A stretch of 64,000 nt of DNA from Nostoc sp. GT001. Lineage in GTDB: Bacteria > Cyanobacteriota > Cyanobacteriia > Cyanobacteriales > Nostocaceae. Numbering within the stretch: the stretch's first letter is position 1; each line of letters opens with the position of its first letter. Below are positions 18,295 to 27,133 of the stretch, piece by piece. Made by a program: the position numbers and the translations under genes. The notes under the pieces were generated by a model. That model did no database searches. It was not told the DNA's origin and saw only the letters and a list, made by a program, of their open reading frames with translations. Where the stretch lies: the NCBI RefSeq assembly GCF_030382115.1, contig NZ_JAUDRJ010000003.1, forward strand, positions 4,348,461 to 4,412,460, in the 5' to 3' direction.

Positions 18295-19122
18295 GTGAAA
18301 AAAATTCTCATAATTTTATCGGAATATGGTTATTGGGGTGAAGAACTGGTAGGACCTTTAGAAACTTTCGATGCTGCGGGTTATCAGGTTGACTTTGCAA
18401 CTGCAACAGGAAAAAGGCCAGTAGCGCTTCCTCCCAGCATGGATCCTACTTATATCGACCCACCTTTAGGTCGAACTGTTGTTTCCCAGGAGATGGCCGA
18501 AAAAGTCAAGCGCTTGGAAGATCCTAAGAACCCACGACTGGACAACCCAATCATCCTCTCAGAATGGTTGCCCGATCGCCCTTACTGGAGTGCTGAAAAA
18601 TTCCTTCGGGAAATGGAAGCTTACAACAATGCACTCGATGAAGTGCAGAAGGATTTGGAACAATACGATGCTCTACTGATAGTCGGTGGTAGTGGCCCTA
18701 TTGTTGATTTAGTAAATAACCATCGGGTTCACGACCTGATTCTGAGTTTCTACAGAAAGGGTAAGGCGATCGCAGCAGAATGCTACGGTGTAACTTGTCT
18801 CGCCTTTGCTCGTGACTTAGCAGACCGCAAGAGCATTATTTGGGGTAAGCACGTCACAGGCCATTGCAAGGAATATGATTACAAGGATGGCACCGGATTT
18901 GTCGGCGCAGACATTAACATGGGCCCACCTCCCTATCCTCTAGAGTATATTCTCCAAGATGCCACCAGCCCAGATGGATCATATCACGGTAATTTTGGGA
19001 AAGAAATCTCCGTAATTGTTGATTATCCATTTATCACAGGTCGGTCTACCGCAGATTCTTATACAACTGGTCAAAAGGTAGTGGAAGTTCTGGATAAAGG
19101 ACTGAGGCGGTACGGATGGTAA
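18295..19122 (+). CDS. DJ-1/PfpI (type 1 glutamine amidotransferase-like) protein
   Basis: This 275-residue protein begins at GTG with AGGAG 9 bases upstream. It shows EYGYWGEELVGPLETFDAAG, the LLIVGGSGPIVDLVNN motif and the nucleophile elbow AAECYGVTCLAF with Cys163. The long insertion after the first strands resembles Hsp31/YajL-related amidotransferase-like proteins rather than its short neighbour. Its last 7 bases overlap the start of the ThDP enzyme gene, so the two are translationally coupled and probably act in the same pathway. Confidence 0.85.
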   Translation: MKKILIILSEYGYWGEELVGPLETFDAAGYQVDFATATGKRPVALPPSMDPTYIDPPLGRTVVSQEMAEKVKRLEDPKNPRLDNPIILSEWLPDRPYWSAEKFLREMEAYNNALDEVQKDLEQYDALLIVGGSGPIVDLVNNHRVHDLILSFYRKGKAIAAECYGVTCLAFARDLADRKSIIWGKHVTGHCKEYDYKDGTGFVGADINMGPPPYPLEYILQDATSPDGSYHGNFGKEISVIVDYPFITGRSTADSYTTGQKVVEVLDKGLRRYGW

Positions 19123-20864
19123 GTTTGATCAAACAGAGCAACGATAAGCCTTTGATGGCTAACCGAAATGGTCGCTTTGCAATCATCGAACAACTTCTGG
19201 CAGATGGCATAAATTACATGTTTGGCAATCCTGGCACCGTTGAGCAGGGGTTCCTAGATGCGTTAAAAGACTATTATCCAGAATTTGAGTATATCTTTGC
19301 ATTGCAAGAAACAATAGCAGTTGGTGCAGGGGATGGCTATGCCCGCGCCACCAAAAAGCCTACTATTGTGCAACTCCATAGCGGAGTCGGTTTAGGCAAT
19401 GGCATCGGGATGATTTATCAGGCCATGCGTGGTCATGCACCATTAGTAGTACTGGCTGGCGAAGCTGGTATCTGCTACGATGCGATGGATGCCCAAATGG
19501 CAGCAGATTTGGTCAGTATGGCCAAGCCTGTAACAAAATGGTCAACTAGGGTAGTAGATCCTTCTTCTTTGTTACGCGTGCTACGCCGAGCTATCAAAAT
19601 AGCCGCTACGCCGCCTATGGGGCCGGTATTCGTCTCCCTGCCGATGGATATCCTTGATGCTCCTAATTATGAAGAAGTTGTCCCAACTTCTTTTCCAGTG
19701 ACACGGGTTGCGCCCGAACCCGATCAACTGGCAACAGCAGCAACTTTATTAGCTACTGCTAAACATCCCCTAATTATTATGGGCGATGGTGTGGCTTTTT
19801 CCGATGCCCAAACTGAGTTGACAAATGTAGCCGAACTCATCGGCGCACAAGTTTGGGGAGCAGATTCATCGGAAGCGAACATGAGTGCTACACATCCTCT
19901 GTTCGGAGGGTTGTTAGGTCACATGTTTGGGGATGATAGCCGTCGCGTTACATCACAAGCAGACGTAATCTTGATTACTGGAACCTACGTTTTTCCAGAG
20001 GTATTTCCGGCACTATCTGGAGTTTTTGCTTCGTCAGCGAAAGTAATTCACATTGACTTGAATACCTACGAAATAGCGAAGAATTTTCCAGTGGATCTGG
20101 GGCTGCTTGGCGATCCGAAAACTAGTCTGAGCAAATTAGCGATCGCTCTTGAGTCAACTTTGACACCTGAACAGAAGCAAGAGGCTTCTCTTAGGGCTAG
20201 CCGGATAGCTGAAAACAAGAAGCGGGAATCGGCGGCTCGATTGGAAGCTGATAAAGCGGTTCGGGATTCAGTACCTCTGCACATGACTCGTTTTGCAGAA
20301 GAATTAGCTGCCCATCTCCCAGCAGATGCCATTATTTTCGATGAAGCCATTACCAATTCTCCCGAACTTTGTCGGTATATACCACCGACAAAACTAGGAC
20401 AATATTACCAAACACGAGGCGGTTCGCTAGGTGTTGGTATTCCCGGAGCGATCGGTATTAAGCTGGCTCATCCAGATAAAACCGTAGTTGCGTTCACGGG
20501 TGACGGCGGCAGTATGTATACTATCCAAGCCCTCTGGACAGCTGCCCACCACAATATAGATGCCAAATTTGTCATCTGTAATAATCACAGCTATCAAATC
20601 CTCAAGCTCAATATTCTGCACTATTGGGGCGAGCAACAAATACCAGAACACGACTACCCATCTTCTTTTAACTTGTGCAACCCAAATATCGATTTCGCTG
20701 AATTAGCAAGGTCTTTAGGGGTTCAGGCTATTCGGGTAGAGAAACCAGATCAGATTGCCCCAGCTATCCAAAAAGCATTGGATCACAATGGGCCATTTTT
20801 GATTGATTTGGTACTGACAAACGAAATTGTCGGCACAAATATTGGCGTCAAGTGTGGGCAGTAA
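19116..20864 (+). CDS. ThDP-dependent decarboxylase-like enzyme
   Basis: This 582-residue protein has the three-domain layout of acetolactate synthase/benzoylformate decarboxylase enzymes. The Pyr domain has YMFGNPGTVEQGFLDAL and the activating Glu65 in FALQETIAVGAGDGYARA. A central domain spans about 200-340. The PP domain has the Mg-ThDP motif GDGGSMYTIQALWTAAHHN...NN. It probably decarboxylates a 2-oxo acid or condenses it with an acceptor. Which one is unknown, although PMGPVFVSLPMDILD and the neighbours (DJ-1, SnoaL, SDR) fit secondary or aromatic metabolism. The ATG lies inside the preceding gene's last codons. Met14 is an alternative start. Confidence 0.85.
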   Translation: MVSLIKQSNDKPLMANRNGRFAIIEQLLADGINYMFGNPGTVEQGFLDALKDYYPEFEYIFALQETIAVGAGDGYARATKKPTIVQLHSGVGLGNGIGMIYQAMRGHAPLVVLAGEAGICYDAMDAQMAADLVSMAKPVTKWSTRVVDPSSLLRVLRRAIKIAATPPMGPVFVSLPMDILDAPNYEEVVPTSFPVTRVAPEPDQLATAATLLATAKHPLIIMGDGVAFSDAQTELTNVAELIGAQVWGADSSEANMSATHPLFGGLLGHMFGDDSRRVTSQADVILITGTYVFPEVFPALSGVFASSAKVIHIDLNTYEIAKNFPVDLGLLGDPKTSLSKLAIALESTLTPEQKQEASLRASRIAENKKRESAARLEADKAVRDSVPLHMTRFAEELAAHLPADAIIFDEAITNSPELCRYIPPTKLGQYYQTRGGSLGVGIPGAIGIKLAHPDKTVVAFTGDGGSMYTIQALWTAAHHNIDAKFVICNNHSYQILKLNILHYWGEQQIPEHDYPSSFNLCNPNIDFAELARSLGVQAIRVEKPDQIAPAIQKALDHNGPFLIDLVLTNEIVGTNIGVKCGQ

Positions 20865-20945
20865 TGAACTAACTTTTTCGCTAAGTAGTTGATAAACAGT
20901 AAACCAAGCAATTTGTAAATCAGAAAATCAAACAAGGAACAATAT

Positions 20946-21392
20946 ATGGCTATTCAATCGCAAGAGCGCAATCATAGTGTTGGACAAAAAACAACCCTAA
21001 CACAAGAAGAACTTATTCAATTCGGCAAAATTTGGTATGACAGGCTAAATCGCCACGCAGATGTAGAAGAACTTTTGCCAATGGTTTCAGACACTTTGTT
21101 AGAAATGATTTTTCCTGACAGTACAATCCAAAATCATGATGATTTCCGAAACTGGTATGAAGCTGTTGGTAAAACCTATTATGACCAAGACCATACAGTT
21201 GAAAAATTTGACATCACAATTTCCGATGCCGCAAAAATTGATGTCATAGTTGTCTGGAAAGCAAGCAAGTATTCTGATAATACATCATCGGCTTTTCGTA
21301 TTCCTCAAACTTGGATTTTAACAAAGTCTCTTACTACTGGTAAACCCGTTATTACCAAATACATTGTTCATTCTTTTACTGAAGTTAAGTAG
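20946..21392 (+). CDS. SnoaL/NTF2-like protein
   Basis: This 148-residue protein has an NTF2-like pattern: LTQEELIQFGKIWYDRLNRH as the first helix, LLPMVSDTLLEMIFPDSTIQ, then strands ending VITKYIVHSFTEV. It is 81 bases after the ThDP gene, with AAGGAA before its ATG. It is only distantly similar to the three closely related 132-residue proteins downstream. A cyclase or isomerase-like role on a small substrate is possible; no catalytic residues can be assigned with confidence. Confidence 0.6.
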   Translation: MAIQSQERNHSVGQKTTLTQEELIQFGKIWYDRLNRHADVEELLPMVSDTLLEMIFPDSTIQNHDDFRNWYEAVGKTYYDQDHTVEKFDITISDAAKIDVIVVWKASKYSDNTSSAFRIPQTWILTKSLTTGKPVITKYIVHSFTEVK

Positions 21393-21506
21393 ACATAAAC
21401 AATCAAAGCCATAATCCACAAAAAATTGGTTTTGGTTGTAAATCCCAAAAATCAAAGCAACACAATCAATTGAACAACACTGTTTTTAAGAGGTTTGAAG
21501 GAAGTT

Positions 21507-21896
21507 ATGGCTAATATTAGAGAATTAATGACCACTTACTACAAATCTGGTACCGAACGCGACTGGAGTACTTGGTTATCTTTACTAGATGACAAAATTA
21601 TAGTAGATGAGCAGTTAGCGGGTCATCTTGAAGGCATTGAGTCCATGAGAACTCTATCAAACAACTTGGTAAAGCATTATTCCAAGTTTGAAATCAAGCC
21701 AACATACATGATTGTTGAAGGTGACGAAGTTTGTACTGCTTGGGTAATTGATGCCATCACTGATACTGGCGTCCCAATTCACGCTGTGGGTGCGAATTTT
21801 TGTCGATTTCAAGACAACAAAATAGTCTATATGCAGAACTTTCATGACACTATTCCTTTCGCCTCTGACACAGCCTACAAAAAACTACGTCATTAG
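21507..21896 (+). CDS. SnoaL-like protein, paralogue 1
   Basis: This 129-residue protein begins MANIRELMTTYYKSGTERDW. It carries the shared core KIIVDEQLAGHLEGIESMRT and VGANFCRFQDNKIVYMQNFH, almost superimposable on the products at 21967 and 24025. The DEQLAG motif and the final strand ending NFHDT are hallmarks of this subfamily. SnoaL folds act as polyketide cyclases or hydratases, which would suit a pathway with a ThDP enzyme and an SDR. The ATG at 21507 is preferred over an upstream TTG. Confidence 0.65.
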   Translation: MANIRELMTTYYKSGTERDWSTWLSLLDDKIIVDEQLAGHLEGIESMRTLSNNLVKHYSKFEIKPTYMIVEGDEVCTAWVIDAITDTGVPIHAVGANFCRFQDNKIVYMQNFHDTIPFASDTAYKKLRH

Positions 21897-21966
21897 TTAG
21901 TTTCAGCTTTTTTACTCACGTTAATAAGAAAGTCCTCTCGTATACAAAGAAGGAAGGAAAGTCAGA

Positions 21967-22365
21967 ATGAACACTAGAAAAGTAATTGAGAACTACTACG
22001 AATATCTTAACAGTGGGTTTGCCCAAGGAGACCTAAGTAAATGGGTGGGGATATTCGCCGAAGACTTTGTGATGGACGAGCAGTTAGCAGGTCGCCAAGA
22101 AGGGGTTCAACCGATGGCAATCCTGGCAGACAAGATGCTAGAGGGCTACAAAAAATGGATTATGCATCTTCGGAAAGTGCTTGTTGAAGGAGACCAGGCT
22201 TTCGTCCTTTGGGAGGTTGAGGCAACTACTTCTAATGGTGTTGACATTAACACTAAAGGTGCTAACTACTACCGAGTTAAAAATGACAAAGTTATTTACT
22301 TGAGCAACTACCACGATTCTGTTCCATTCAATACCGATGTTGCTTTTACCTCAATGCGTACTTAA
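21967..22365 (+). CDS. SnoaL-like protein, paralogue 2
   Basis: This 132-residue protein follows an AAGGAAGGAAAG ribosome-binding region. It has FVMDEQLAGRQEGVQPMAIL and GANYYRVKNDKVIYLSNYHD, matching paralogues 1 and 3. It is one of a tandem pair separated by 70 bases, indicating local duplication. Function is inferred only from fold and context. Confidence 0.65.
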   Translation: MNTRKVIENYYEYLNSGFAQGDLSKWVGIFAEDFVMDEQLAGRQEGVQPMAILADKMLEGYKKWIMHLRKVLVEGDQAFVLWEVEATTSNGVDINTKGANYYRVKNDKVIYLSNYHDSVPFNTDVAFTSMRT

Positions 22366-22441
22366 TAACTGAATGATCATCCTGATGTGAAAAAACTACT
22401 GACAGTGGTTTGAGAGATGAGTGTAGATAATTAGTCTTTGA

Positions 22442-22461
22442 AGACGCGATAAATCGCGTCT
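22442..22461. repeat. Perfect hairpin repeat
   Basis: AGACGCGAT-AA-ATCGCGTCT is a perfect 9-base inverted repeat followed by CTACATCAGGG. It is a dispersed cyanobacterial hairpin (a related GTAGAAACATAG...CTACGTCTCTAC copy lies near 59455) and may terminate the SnoaL pair transcript before the SDR gene. Confidence 0.5.
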
Positions 22462-22561
22462 CTACATCAGGGTTTTGGACTTATCTAAACTGTATTGTCC
22501 TCAAATCCACTTGTCAGTCCATTTCATAGTTACGTAAGTTTAGATCAATCCAGAGGGCTTT

Positions 22562-23344
22562 ATGCAAAAGCAAACTTTACAAACCTTAGAAATTGTTGAA
22601 GCTAAAAAGACCAGCAAACTGAGTGGCAAACTGGCTTTAGTCACCGGTGCAAGCCGTGGTATAGGAAAAGGAATTGCTGAAGCTCTTGCCGCAGCTGGTG
22701 CAAATGTTGTCGTGAACTATCGATCGCGGGAGAAAGAGGCAATAGAAACTTGCGCCGTGATTAGAGAATTTGGAGGTCGCACCTTAGCTATAGCTGCCGA
22801 TGTCTCACAAGCCTCTGAAGTCAACCGTATGCTAAAAAGCATTGAGCAAGAAATGGGGCCTGTGGAAATCCTAGTGAACAATGCAGGCGGCGGCTATCGT
22901 GTACCACTCGATACTATCCAGGAGCAAGACTTGGATAAGTTAATTGCAATGAATCTCAAGTCTACATTCCTAGTTACGCAGGCCATACTGCCTAGTATGC
23001 GTGCCGCTCGATGGGGACGAATTATTAATGTGTCCTCAATAGCAGCATTCACTGGTGGAGCTGTTGGCCCGCATTATGCTGCAACTAAAGCAGGTCAGTT
23101 GGGACTGACTCATTCTTATGCTTCCCTTCTAGCGAAAGAAGGGATTACCGTTAATGCGATCGCGCCAGCGCTGATTGAAACTGATGCCGTAATTGAAAAT
23201 ATTAAAGTTAACCCTGAAGAGGTAATACCCGTGGGTCGTTTCGGTACTTTAGAAGAAGTTGGTCAGGTAGCGGTACTGCTTGCAAACAATGGTTTTATTA
23301 CTGGCCAAACTATCAACATTAACGGCGGTTTGTACATGAGTTAA
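22562..23344 (+). CDS. Short-chain dehydrogenase/reductase (FabG-like)
   Basis: This 260-residue classical SDR has the NADP-binding TGASRGIGKG, the NNAGGGY motif and a catalytic triad in INVSSIAAF (Ser) and YAATKAG (Tyr, Lys). The C-terminus shows GQTININGGLYMS, the FabG-like end. The substrate is probably a 3-oxo or hydroxy compound made by neighbouring enzymes. It has a 20-residue N-terminal extension (QKQTLQTLEIVEAKKTSKLS) before the fold. It lies within the SnoaL/ThDP cluster in the same orientation. Confidence 0.85.
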   Translation: MQKQTLQTLEIVEAKKTSKLSGKLALVTGASRGIGKGIAEALAAAGANVVVNYRSREKEAIETCAVIREFGGRTLAIAADVSQASEVNRMLKSIEQEMGPVEILVNNAGGGYRVPLDTIQEQDLDKLIAMNLKSTFLVTQAILPSMRAARWGRIINVSSIAAFTGGAVGPHYAATKAGQLGLTHSYASLLAKEGITVNAIAPALIETDAVIENIKVNPEEVIPVGRFGTLEEVGQVAVLLANNGFITGQTININGGLYMS

Positions 23345-23470
23345 GAGCATTGTTAATGCTCAGATGCTCTCTGAAATTTACATTTGCAGATATCCCTGTT
23401 GCAATGCACAGCAGCAAGATTATATCTACCCATCCTAAAGCAGGTCGTTTTTCTCACAAAGGTAAAATTC

Positions 23471-23914
23471 ATGGTTCAAAGTCCAGCAGAAACGACTACA
23501 TCCAGAACGCAAGAAACTCTCCAGTTGGTTAAAACATGGTATGCAGAATTTGCCAAGGGCAATATGCAGGGTGTACTGGATATGGTAACAGATGATATTG
23601 AATGGGAAGTACCCGGACCCACACAAGTAGTACCCTGGTGTGGTAAGCGACAAGGGCGCGATCAAGTAGCTGAATATTTCGCTCTCATTGATGAGACAGT
23701 AAAGGTCAATTTTTTTCAGCTACAGGAAATTGTTGCTCAAGACGACAAAGCAATGACTCTCAACCATGAAAGAGCCTCTAATAGGGCTACTAATAGAGTT
23801 TATGATGTGCCAATTGTCCATTTTATTGTTGTCCGTGATGGCAAGATTGCTAAATTCAATGGCTTCATGGAAACAAATTCTCTAGTTGCTGCTTTTCTCG
23901 ATCGTAATGTTTAA
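23471..23914 (+). CDS. SnoaL-like protein (nuclear transport factor 2 family)
   Basis: Starting at the internal ATG 23471, with AAAGG upstream, the protein is 147 residues. LQLVKTWYAEFAKGNMQGVL, DMVTDDIEWEVPGPTQVVPW, GRDQVAEYFALIDETVKVN and IVHFIVVRDGKIAKFNGFME are typical of limonene-1,2-epoxide-hydrolase-like/SnoaL proteins. It differs from the DEQLAG paralogues. The upstream 29 codons of the longer frame look non-coding. Function is unknown. Confidence 0.7.
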   Translation: MVQSPAETTTSRTQETLQLVKTWYAEFAKGNMQGVLDMVTDDIEWEVPGPTQVVPWCGKRQGRDQVAEYFALIDETVKVNFFQLQEIVAQDDKAMTLNHERASNRATNRVYDVPIVHFIVVRDGKIAKFNGFMETNSLVAAFLDRNV

Positions 23915-24024
23915 TCGGGAACTAAACAGGAAGTTTGCAAATTAAAAACCTTCCTAAATGCATCTGCCAAGATTTTTGCTGTTGTAAATCGTTATACCAT
24001 TTTTAATTGTTGCAAGAGGTTTGT

Positions 24025-24405
24025 ATGAATACGAAAGAAGTAGTTGACAAATACTTTGATGCTGTAAACGCTGGTGATTGGGAAACTTGGCTAACACTAT
24101 TCGACGACAATGTTGTTATGGACGAACAACTTGCAGGTCGTATCGAAGGTGTCGAGTCCTTAAGAGGAGGAATTGATGGACTTAAAAAGGGCTACTCCAG
24201 TTTTCAAAATCGTCCTTTACATATAGTTGTTCAAGGTAACGAAGCCAGCGTTGTATGGCACATTGAGGCAGCTAATGCTAGCGGTGTACCAATAGATGCT
24301 AGAGGCTCAAATTATTTTCAGATAAAGGACGGCAAGATTGCTTACATGGCAAACTTCCACGATACACTGCCATTTGGCCCTTTTGTTAATCAAAAGTTGA
24401 ATTGA
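24025..24405 (+). CDS. SnoaL-like protein, paralogue 3
   Basis: This 126-residue protein begins MNTKEVVDKYFDAVNAGDWE, with AGAGG 5 bases before the ATG. It contains VVMDEQLAGRIEGVESLRGG and GSNYFQIKDGKIAYMANFHD, the same signature as the two paralogues at 21.5-22.4 kb. It is separated from them by the SDR and the other SnoaL gene, suggesting dispersal after duplication. Confidence 0.7.
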   Translation: MNTKEVVDKYFDAVNAGDWETWLTLFDDNVVMDEQLAGRIEGVESLRGGIDGLKKGYSSFQNRPLHIVVQGNEASVVWHIEAANASGVPIDARGSNYFQIKDGKIAYMANFHDTLPFGPFVNQKLN

Positions 24406-24414
24406 CCAGAAGAA

Positions 24415-24517
24415 CTGTATTCCTTAGACCTCTTGCTAAAATCCTTCTTTTCATCTTCTTCTTTGCGTGAGACAAAAAAATATTTATGCAAGAGGTTTCT
24501 TCAATAAAGGAATACAG
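24415..24517. repeat. Terminal-inverted-repeat element, family B
   Basis: The 103-bp unit has perfect 11-base ends CTGTATTCCTT and AAGGAATACAG, and an inner pair ACCTCTTGC/GCAAGAGGT. It begins 9 bases after the SnoaL stop codon. Confidence 0.65.
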
Positions 24518-24664
24518 AATAGATTTACTCATCCTTATACCAATTCCAAGTCAAGTCGCACATCAGGAACAGCATAGAACTCCTGGTGAGTAAAGAAAAT
24601 ATTCTATGCAGCTTCAAACAACGTTGGTATTAACACTAGTTCAAAGACTACGGAGAACCAAAAG

Positions 24665-25132
24665 ATGGCTTCGCTAACTTTTTCTCAAGTGGCATTTACT
24701 TGCAAAGACCCGATCGCTACCGAAATCTTCTATGCTAAAAACTTTGGTTTTAAGCGGGCTAGGGTGGCAAAACTGCCAGATGGCGGTCAGATTGTCTTCA
24801 TCAAGATGAGTGATTATCCATTCTACTTTGAGCTTTTTAAGGCTAAAGAGGAGCTTCCTATAGCCCCTCCGATTAATGATGGACCTGAGTACCCCTCAGT
24901 GCGTCACCTTGCTTTTAAAGTCGATAATGTGGATGCTAAACTAGCTGAAATGGGCGACGATGCTAAGATTACTTTAGGACCTTTTAACTTTGATGAATAT
25001 ATCCCTGGATGGCGCACTGTTTGGGTAGCAGATCCAGACGGTAGAATTATTGAGATAAGTCAAGGATTTGTTGACCAAGATAATCCTCCTCCATTGGAGG
25101 CAGATTTGCGCCTGCCAGCTTTCACAATCTAA
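24665..25132 (+). CDS. VOC (glyoxalase/dioxygenase fold) family protein
   Basis: This 155-residue protein starts SLTFSQVAFTCKDPIATEIF and contains SVRHLAFKVDNVDAKLAEMG and WVADPDGRIIEISQG, the paired beta-alpha-beta-beta-beta modules of the vicinal oxygen chelate superfamily. The His in RHLAF and Glu in RIIEIS are likely metal ligands, while the first-module ligand position (VAFTC) lacks a His. It ends the co-directional cluster. Possible roles are lyase, isomerase or dioxygenase on a small substrate. Confidence 0.75.
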   Translation: MASLTFSQVAFTCKDPIATEIFYAKNFGFKRARVAKLPDGGQIVFIKMSDYPFYFELFKAKEELPIAPPINDGPEYPSVRHLAFKVDNVDAKLAEMGDDAKITLGPFNFDEYIPGWRTVWVADPDGRIIEISQGFVDQDNPPPLEADLRLPAFTI

Positions 25133-25289
25133 GAAAATTCCACAAGCTTCTCTTTAATGCTTGTTTTGACTCTATAAGGAACCTCAAACTTTGTCGGGCG
25201 TGCTTTTGACGCTTTGACTTTGCTTCCCATAACAAAGAAGAAGGGAGCAGTGCGATTTTGTTAGGTGCTAAAAATTAGGGGTATAAATC

Positions 25290-25574
25290 ACCTATTTAAT
25301 AGTGCGTAAGCGTCGGCATAGCCTATTGCAGACATTGCAGCTAAATAGCTCATTTCTATTGAGAATATAGCTATGTAACTGAGAATTAAAACTCGATCTA
25401 ACAAAATTACATTACTTCCTTTTTCCTATTGCAATCTGAATTAGCAAACTAAATTATCAGAGCTTGCTAACAAGCTGCAAACTTGTATGGAATGTAGAGG
25501 AGAAAGGAGCAGGAGGCAAACGAGAAAGAAATAACTTGATGTGATGTAGAACTTTATCGGGAGAACAACTGTTC
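25290..25574. repeat. Upstream part of tandem duplication, copy 1
   Basis: The stretch beginning ACCTATTTAATAGTGCGTAA is repeated nearly identically at 26864-27133. It holds the promoter and leader of the first bicupin gene and probably a conserved regulatory region. No separate gene is seen in it. Confidence 0.8.
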
Positions 25575-26765
25575 ATGTTTAATCTGAAAAAATTCCTGAT
25601 AGTTATCTTGATAGCGGCGTTTTCTTTTGTTTCATTCAATGTAAGCTTGAAAGCCGCCCAAGGAACTGAACAAAGCAATAGTTCTCATACAGAATATTCG
25701 CCTTTTATCACTGTTGCATCAAACACACCTACTCCAACTTACTCCTTATTTGACAGTCAGTTTAAGTTTTTAGCAGAAGGAAAAGATACAGCAGACGGGT
25801 ACTCAGCATACCAGGTTACAATTGAAAAACACAATGGTGGGCTTCCAATAGCATTCCACTACCGCGACGTTACAGCGCTTCTGGTCTTAGACGGACAATT
25901 GGGACTAAAAGTGAATGGTGATGTCGTGAATGCGCCCCCTGGAACTTTTGCCTATATTCCTGCCAAGTCACGATATGCAATTACAAATAGTGGGACGGAA
26001 CCTGCTAAATTCCTGTTATATAGTTTTAATGAAGGGTCTTCTAAGTCACCAACACCTCTGGAAAAATTGATAAAAACAGCGGGTGTGCCAGTAGACAACT
26101 TCTCTGGATGGTCTTCGCCAGTGGGTAATCGGCGTTTAATTGAAAAGATCGCTCTCAAAAACGGAATAGATTTTCGCGCACCCTTTTATGCTTTTAATTT
26201 CTACGGATTTTTTAACCGTTTTAATTTTCGCGCACCTTTTTATGCTTTTAATAAAAACAAAGCGAATCACAATTACCTAGTGGTACTACCAGATGCACGC
26301 GATCGCCCAGTGTACGATTCGATAGGCGGCAGATATACATATTTAGCAACTGATGAAGAGACTAATGGGAAGTTTACATTCGCCAGTGTGGTAAATCCAG
26401 CAGGGAATGCTATTGTACCGCACCGTCACAATAATGAAGATGAGTTGTACTCTATCTTAAGTGGTGGAGATTTTTCAATCCTGATGAATGACAAAATTAC
26501 GACTGCAACTCCTGGAACCTTTGCTTTGCTTGGCAGAGGGCATCAGCACGCATGGATAACCACTGGAACGACAGAAACACGGTTGATATGTTTGTTTACT
26601 CCTGCATTTTTTGGGAATTTCTTCAAGGATGTAGGTACTCCAGTAACTGACCTAAATGCACCGATTGCACCATCTGCTTCCCCAGAAAAAATCGCGTCAA
26701 TCGCTATTAACAAATACCACATAGAATTTGTGAACCAGCCTAACTGGCCTCCTCAGGTCAACTGA
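25575..26765 (+). CDS. Secreted bicupin, quercetinase-like, copy 1
   Basis: This 396-residue protein has an N-terminal hydrophobic signal (LKKFLIVILIAAFSFVSFNV...LKAA) and two cupin domains. The first (about 70-155) has lost the metal histidines (PIAFHYRDVTALLVLDGQL). The second (about 245-365) retains PHRHNNEDELYSI and HQHAW, a probable metal site. The architecture resembles quercetin 2,3-dioxygenase-type bicupins. Residues about 200-225 contain a duplicated FRAPFYAFN. It is a recent duplicate of the next gene. The product is likely periplasmic or extracellular; substrate unknown. Confidence 0.8.
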   Translation: MFNLKKFLIVILIAAFSFVSFNVSLKAAQGTEQSNSSHTEYSPFITVASNTPTPTYSLFDSQFKFLAEGKDTADGYSAYQVTIEKHNGGLPIAFHYRDVTALLVLDGQLGLKVNGDVVNAPPGTFAYIPAKSRYAITNSGTEPAKFLLYSFNEGSSKSPTPLEKLIKTAGVPVDNFSGWSSPVGNRRLIEKIALKNGIDFRAPFYAFNFYGFFNRFNFRAPFYAFNKNKANHNYLVVLPDARDRPVYDSIGGRYTYLATDEETNGKFTFASVVNPAGNAIVPHRHNNEDELYSILSGGDFSILMNDKITTATPGTFALLGRGHQHAWITTGTTETRLICLFTPAFFGNFFKDVGTPVTDLNAPIAPSASPEKIASIAINKYHIEFVNQPNWPPQVN

Positions 26766-26863
26766 AAATACTCCAGCTGGCAGGAGCGAGAAAATGAAAA
26801 AAGGGAGGCATGACTTTCCCAGACTAGTAAAAATGCTGTACCTGGACTAAATAACTAACTTTT

Positions 26864-27133
26864 ACCTATTTAATAGTGCGTAAGCGTCGGCATAGCCTGT
26901 TGCAGACATTGCAGTGAAATAGCTCATTTCTATTGAGAATATAGCTATGTAACTGAGAATTAAAACTCGATCTAACAAAATCACATTGCTTCTTTTTTGC
27001 TATTGCAACCTGAATTAGCAAACTAAATTATCAGAGCTTGCTAATGGACTGCAAACTTGCATGGAATGTAGAGGAGAAAAGAGCAGGAAAGAACTTGATG
27101 TGATGTAGAACTTTATCGGGAGAACAACTGTTT
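26864..27133. repeat. Upstream part of tandem duplication, copy 2
   Basis: This matches 25290-25574, with a small deletion near its end (the GAGGCAAACGAGAAAG stretch is reduced). The downstream flanks also match: ATGACTTTCCCAGACTAGTA occurs after each gene, so a unit of about 1.55 kb was duplicated. Confidence 0.8.

Noticed and set aside
19116..20864. Assignment of the ThDP enzyme to scytonemin synthesis (ScyA)
   Set aside because: The neighbouring scytonemin genes (scyB-F, tyrosinase and tryptophan genes) are absent; the ThDP fold alone is not enough.
23350..23532. 60-codon frame between the SDR and SnoaL genes
   Set aside because: It overlaps the start of the SnoaL gene in another frame and has no protein-like pattern.
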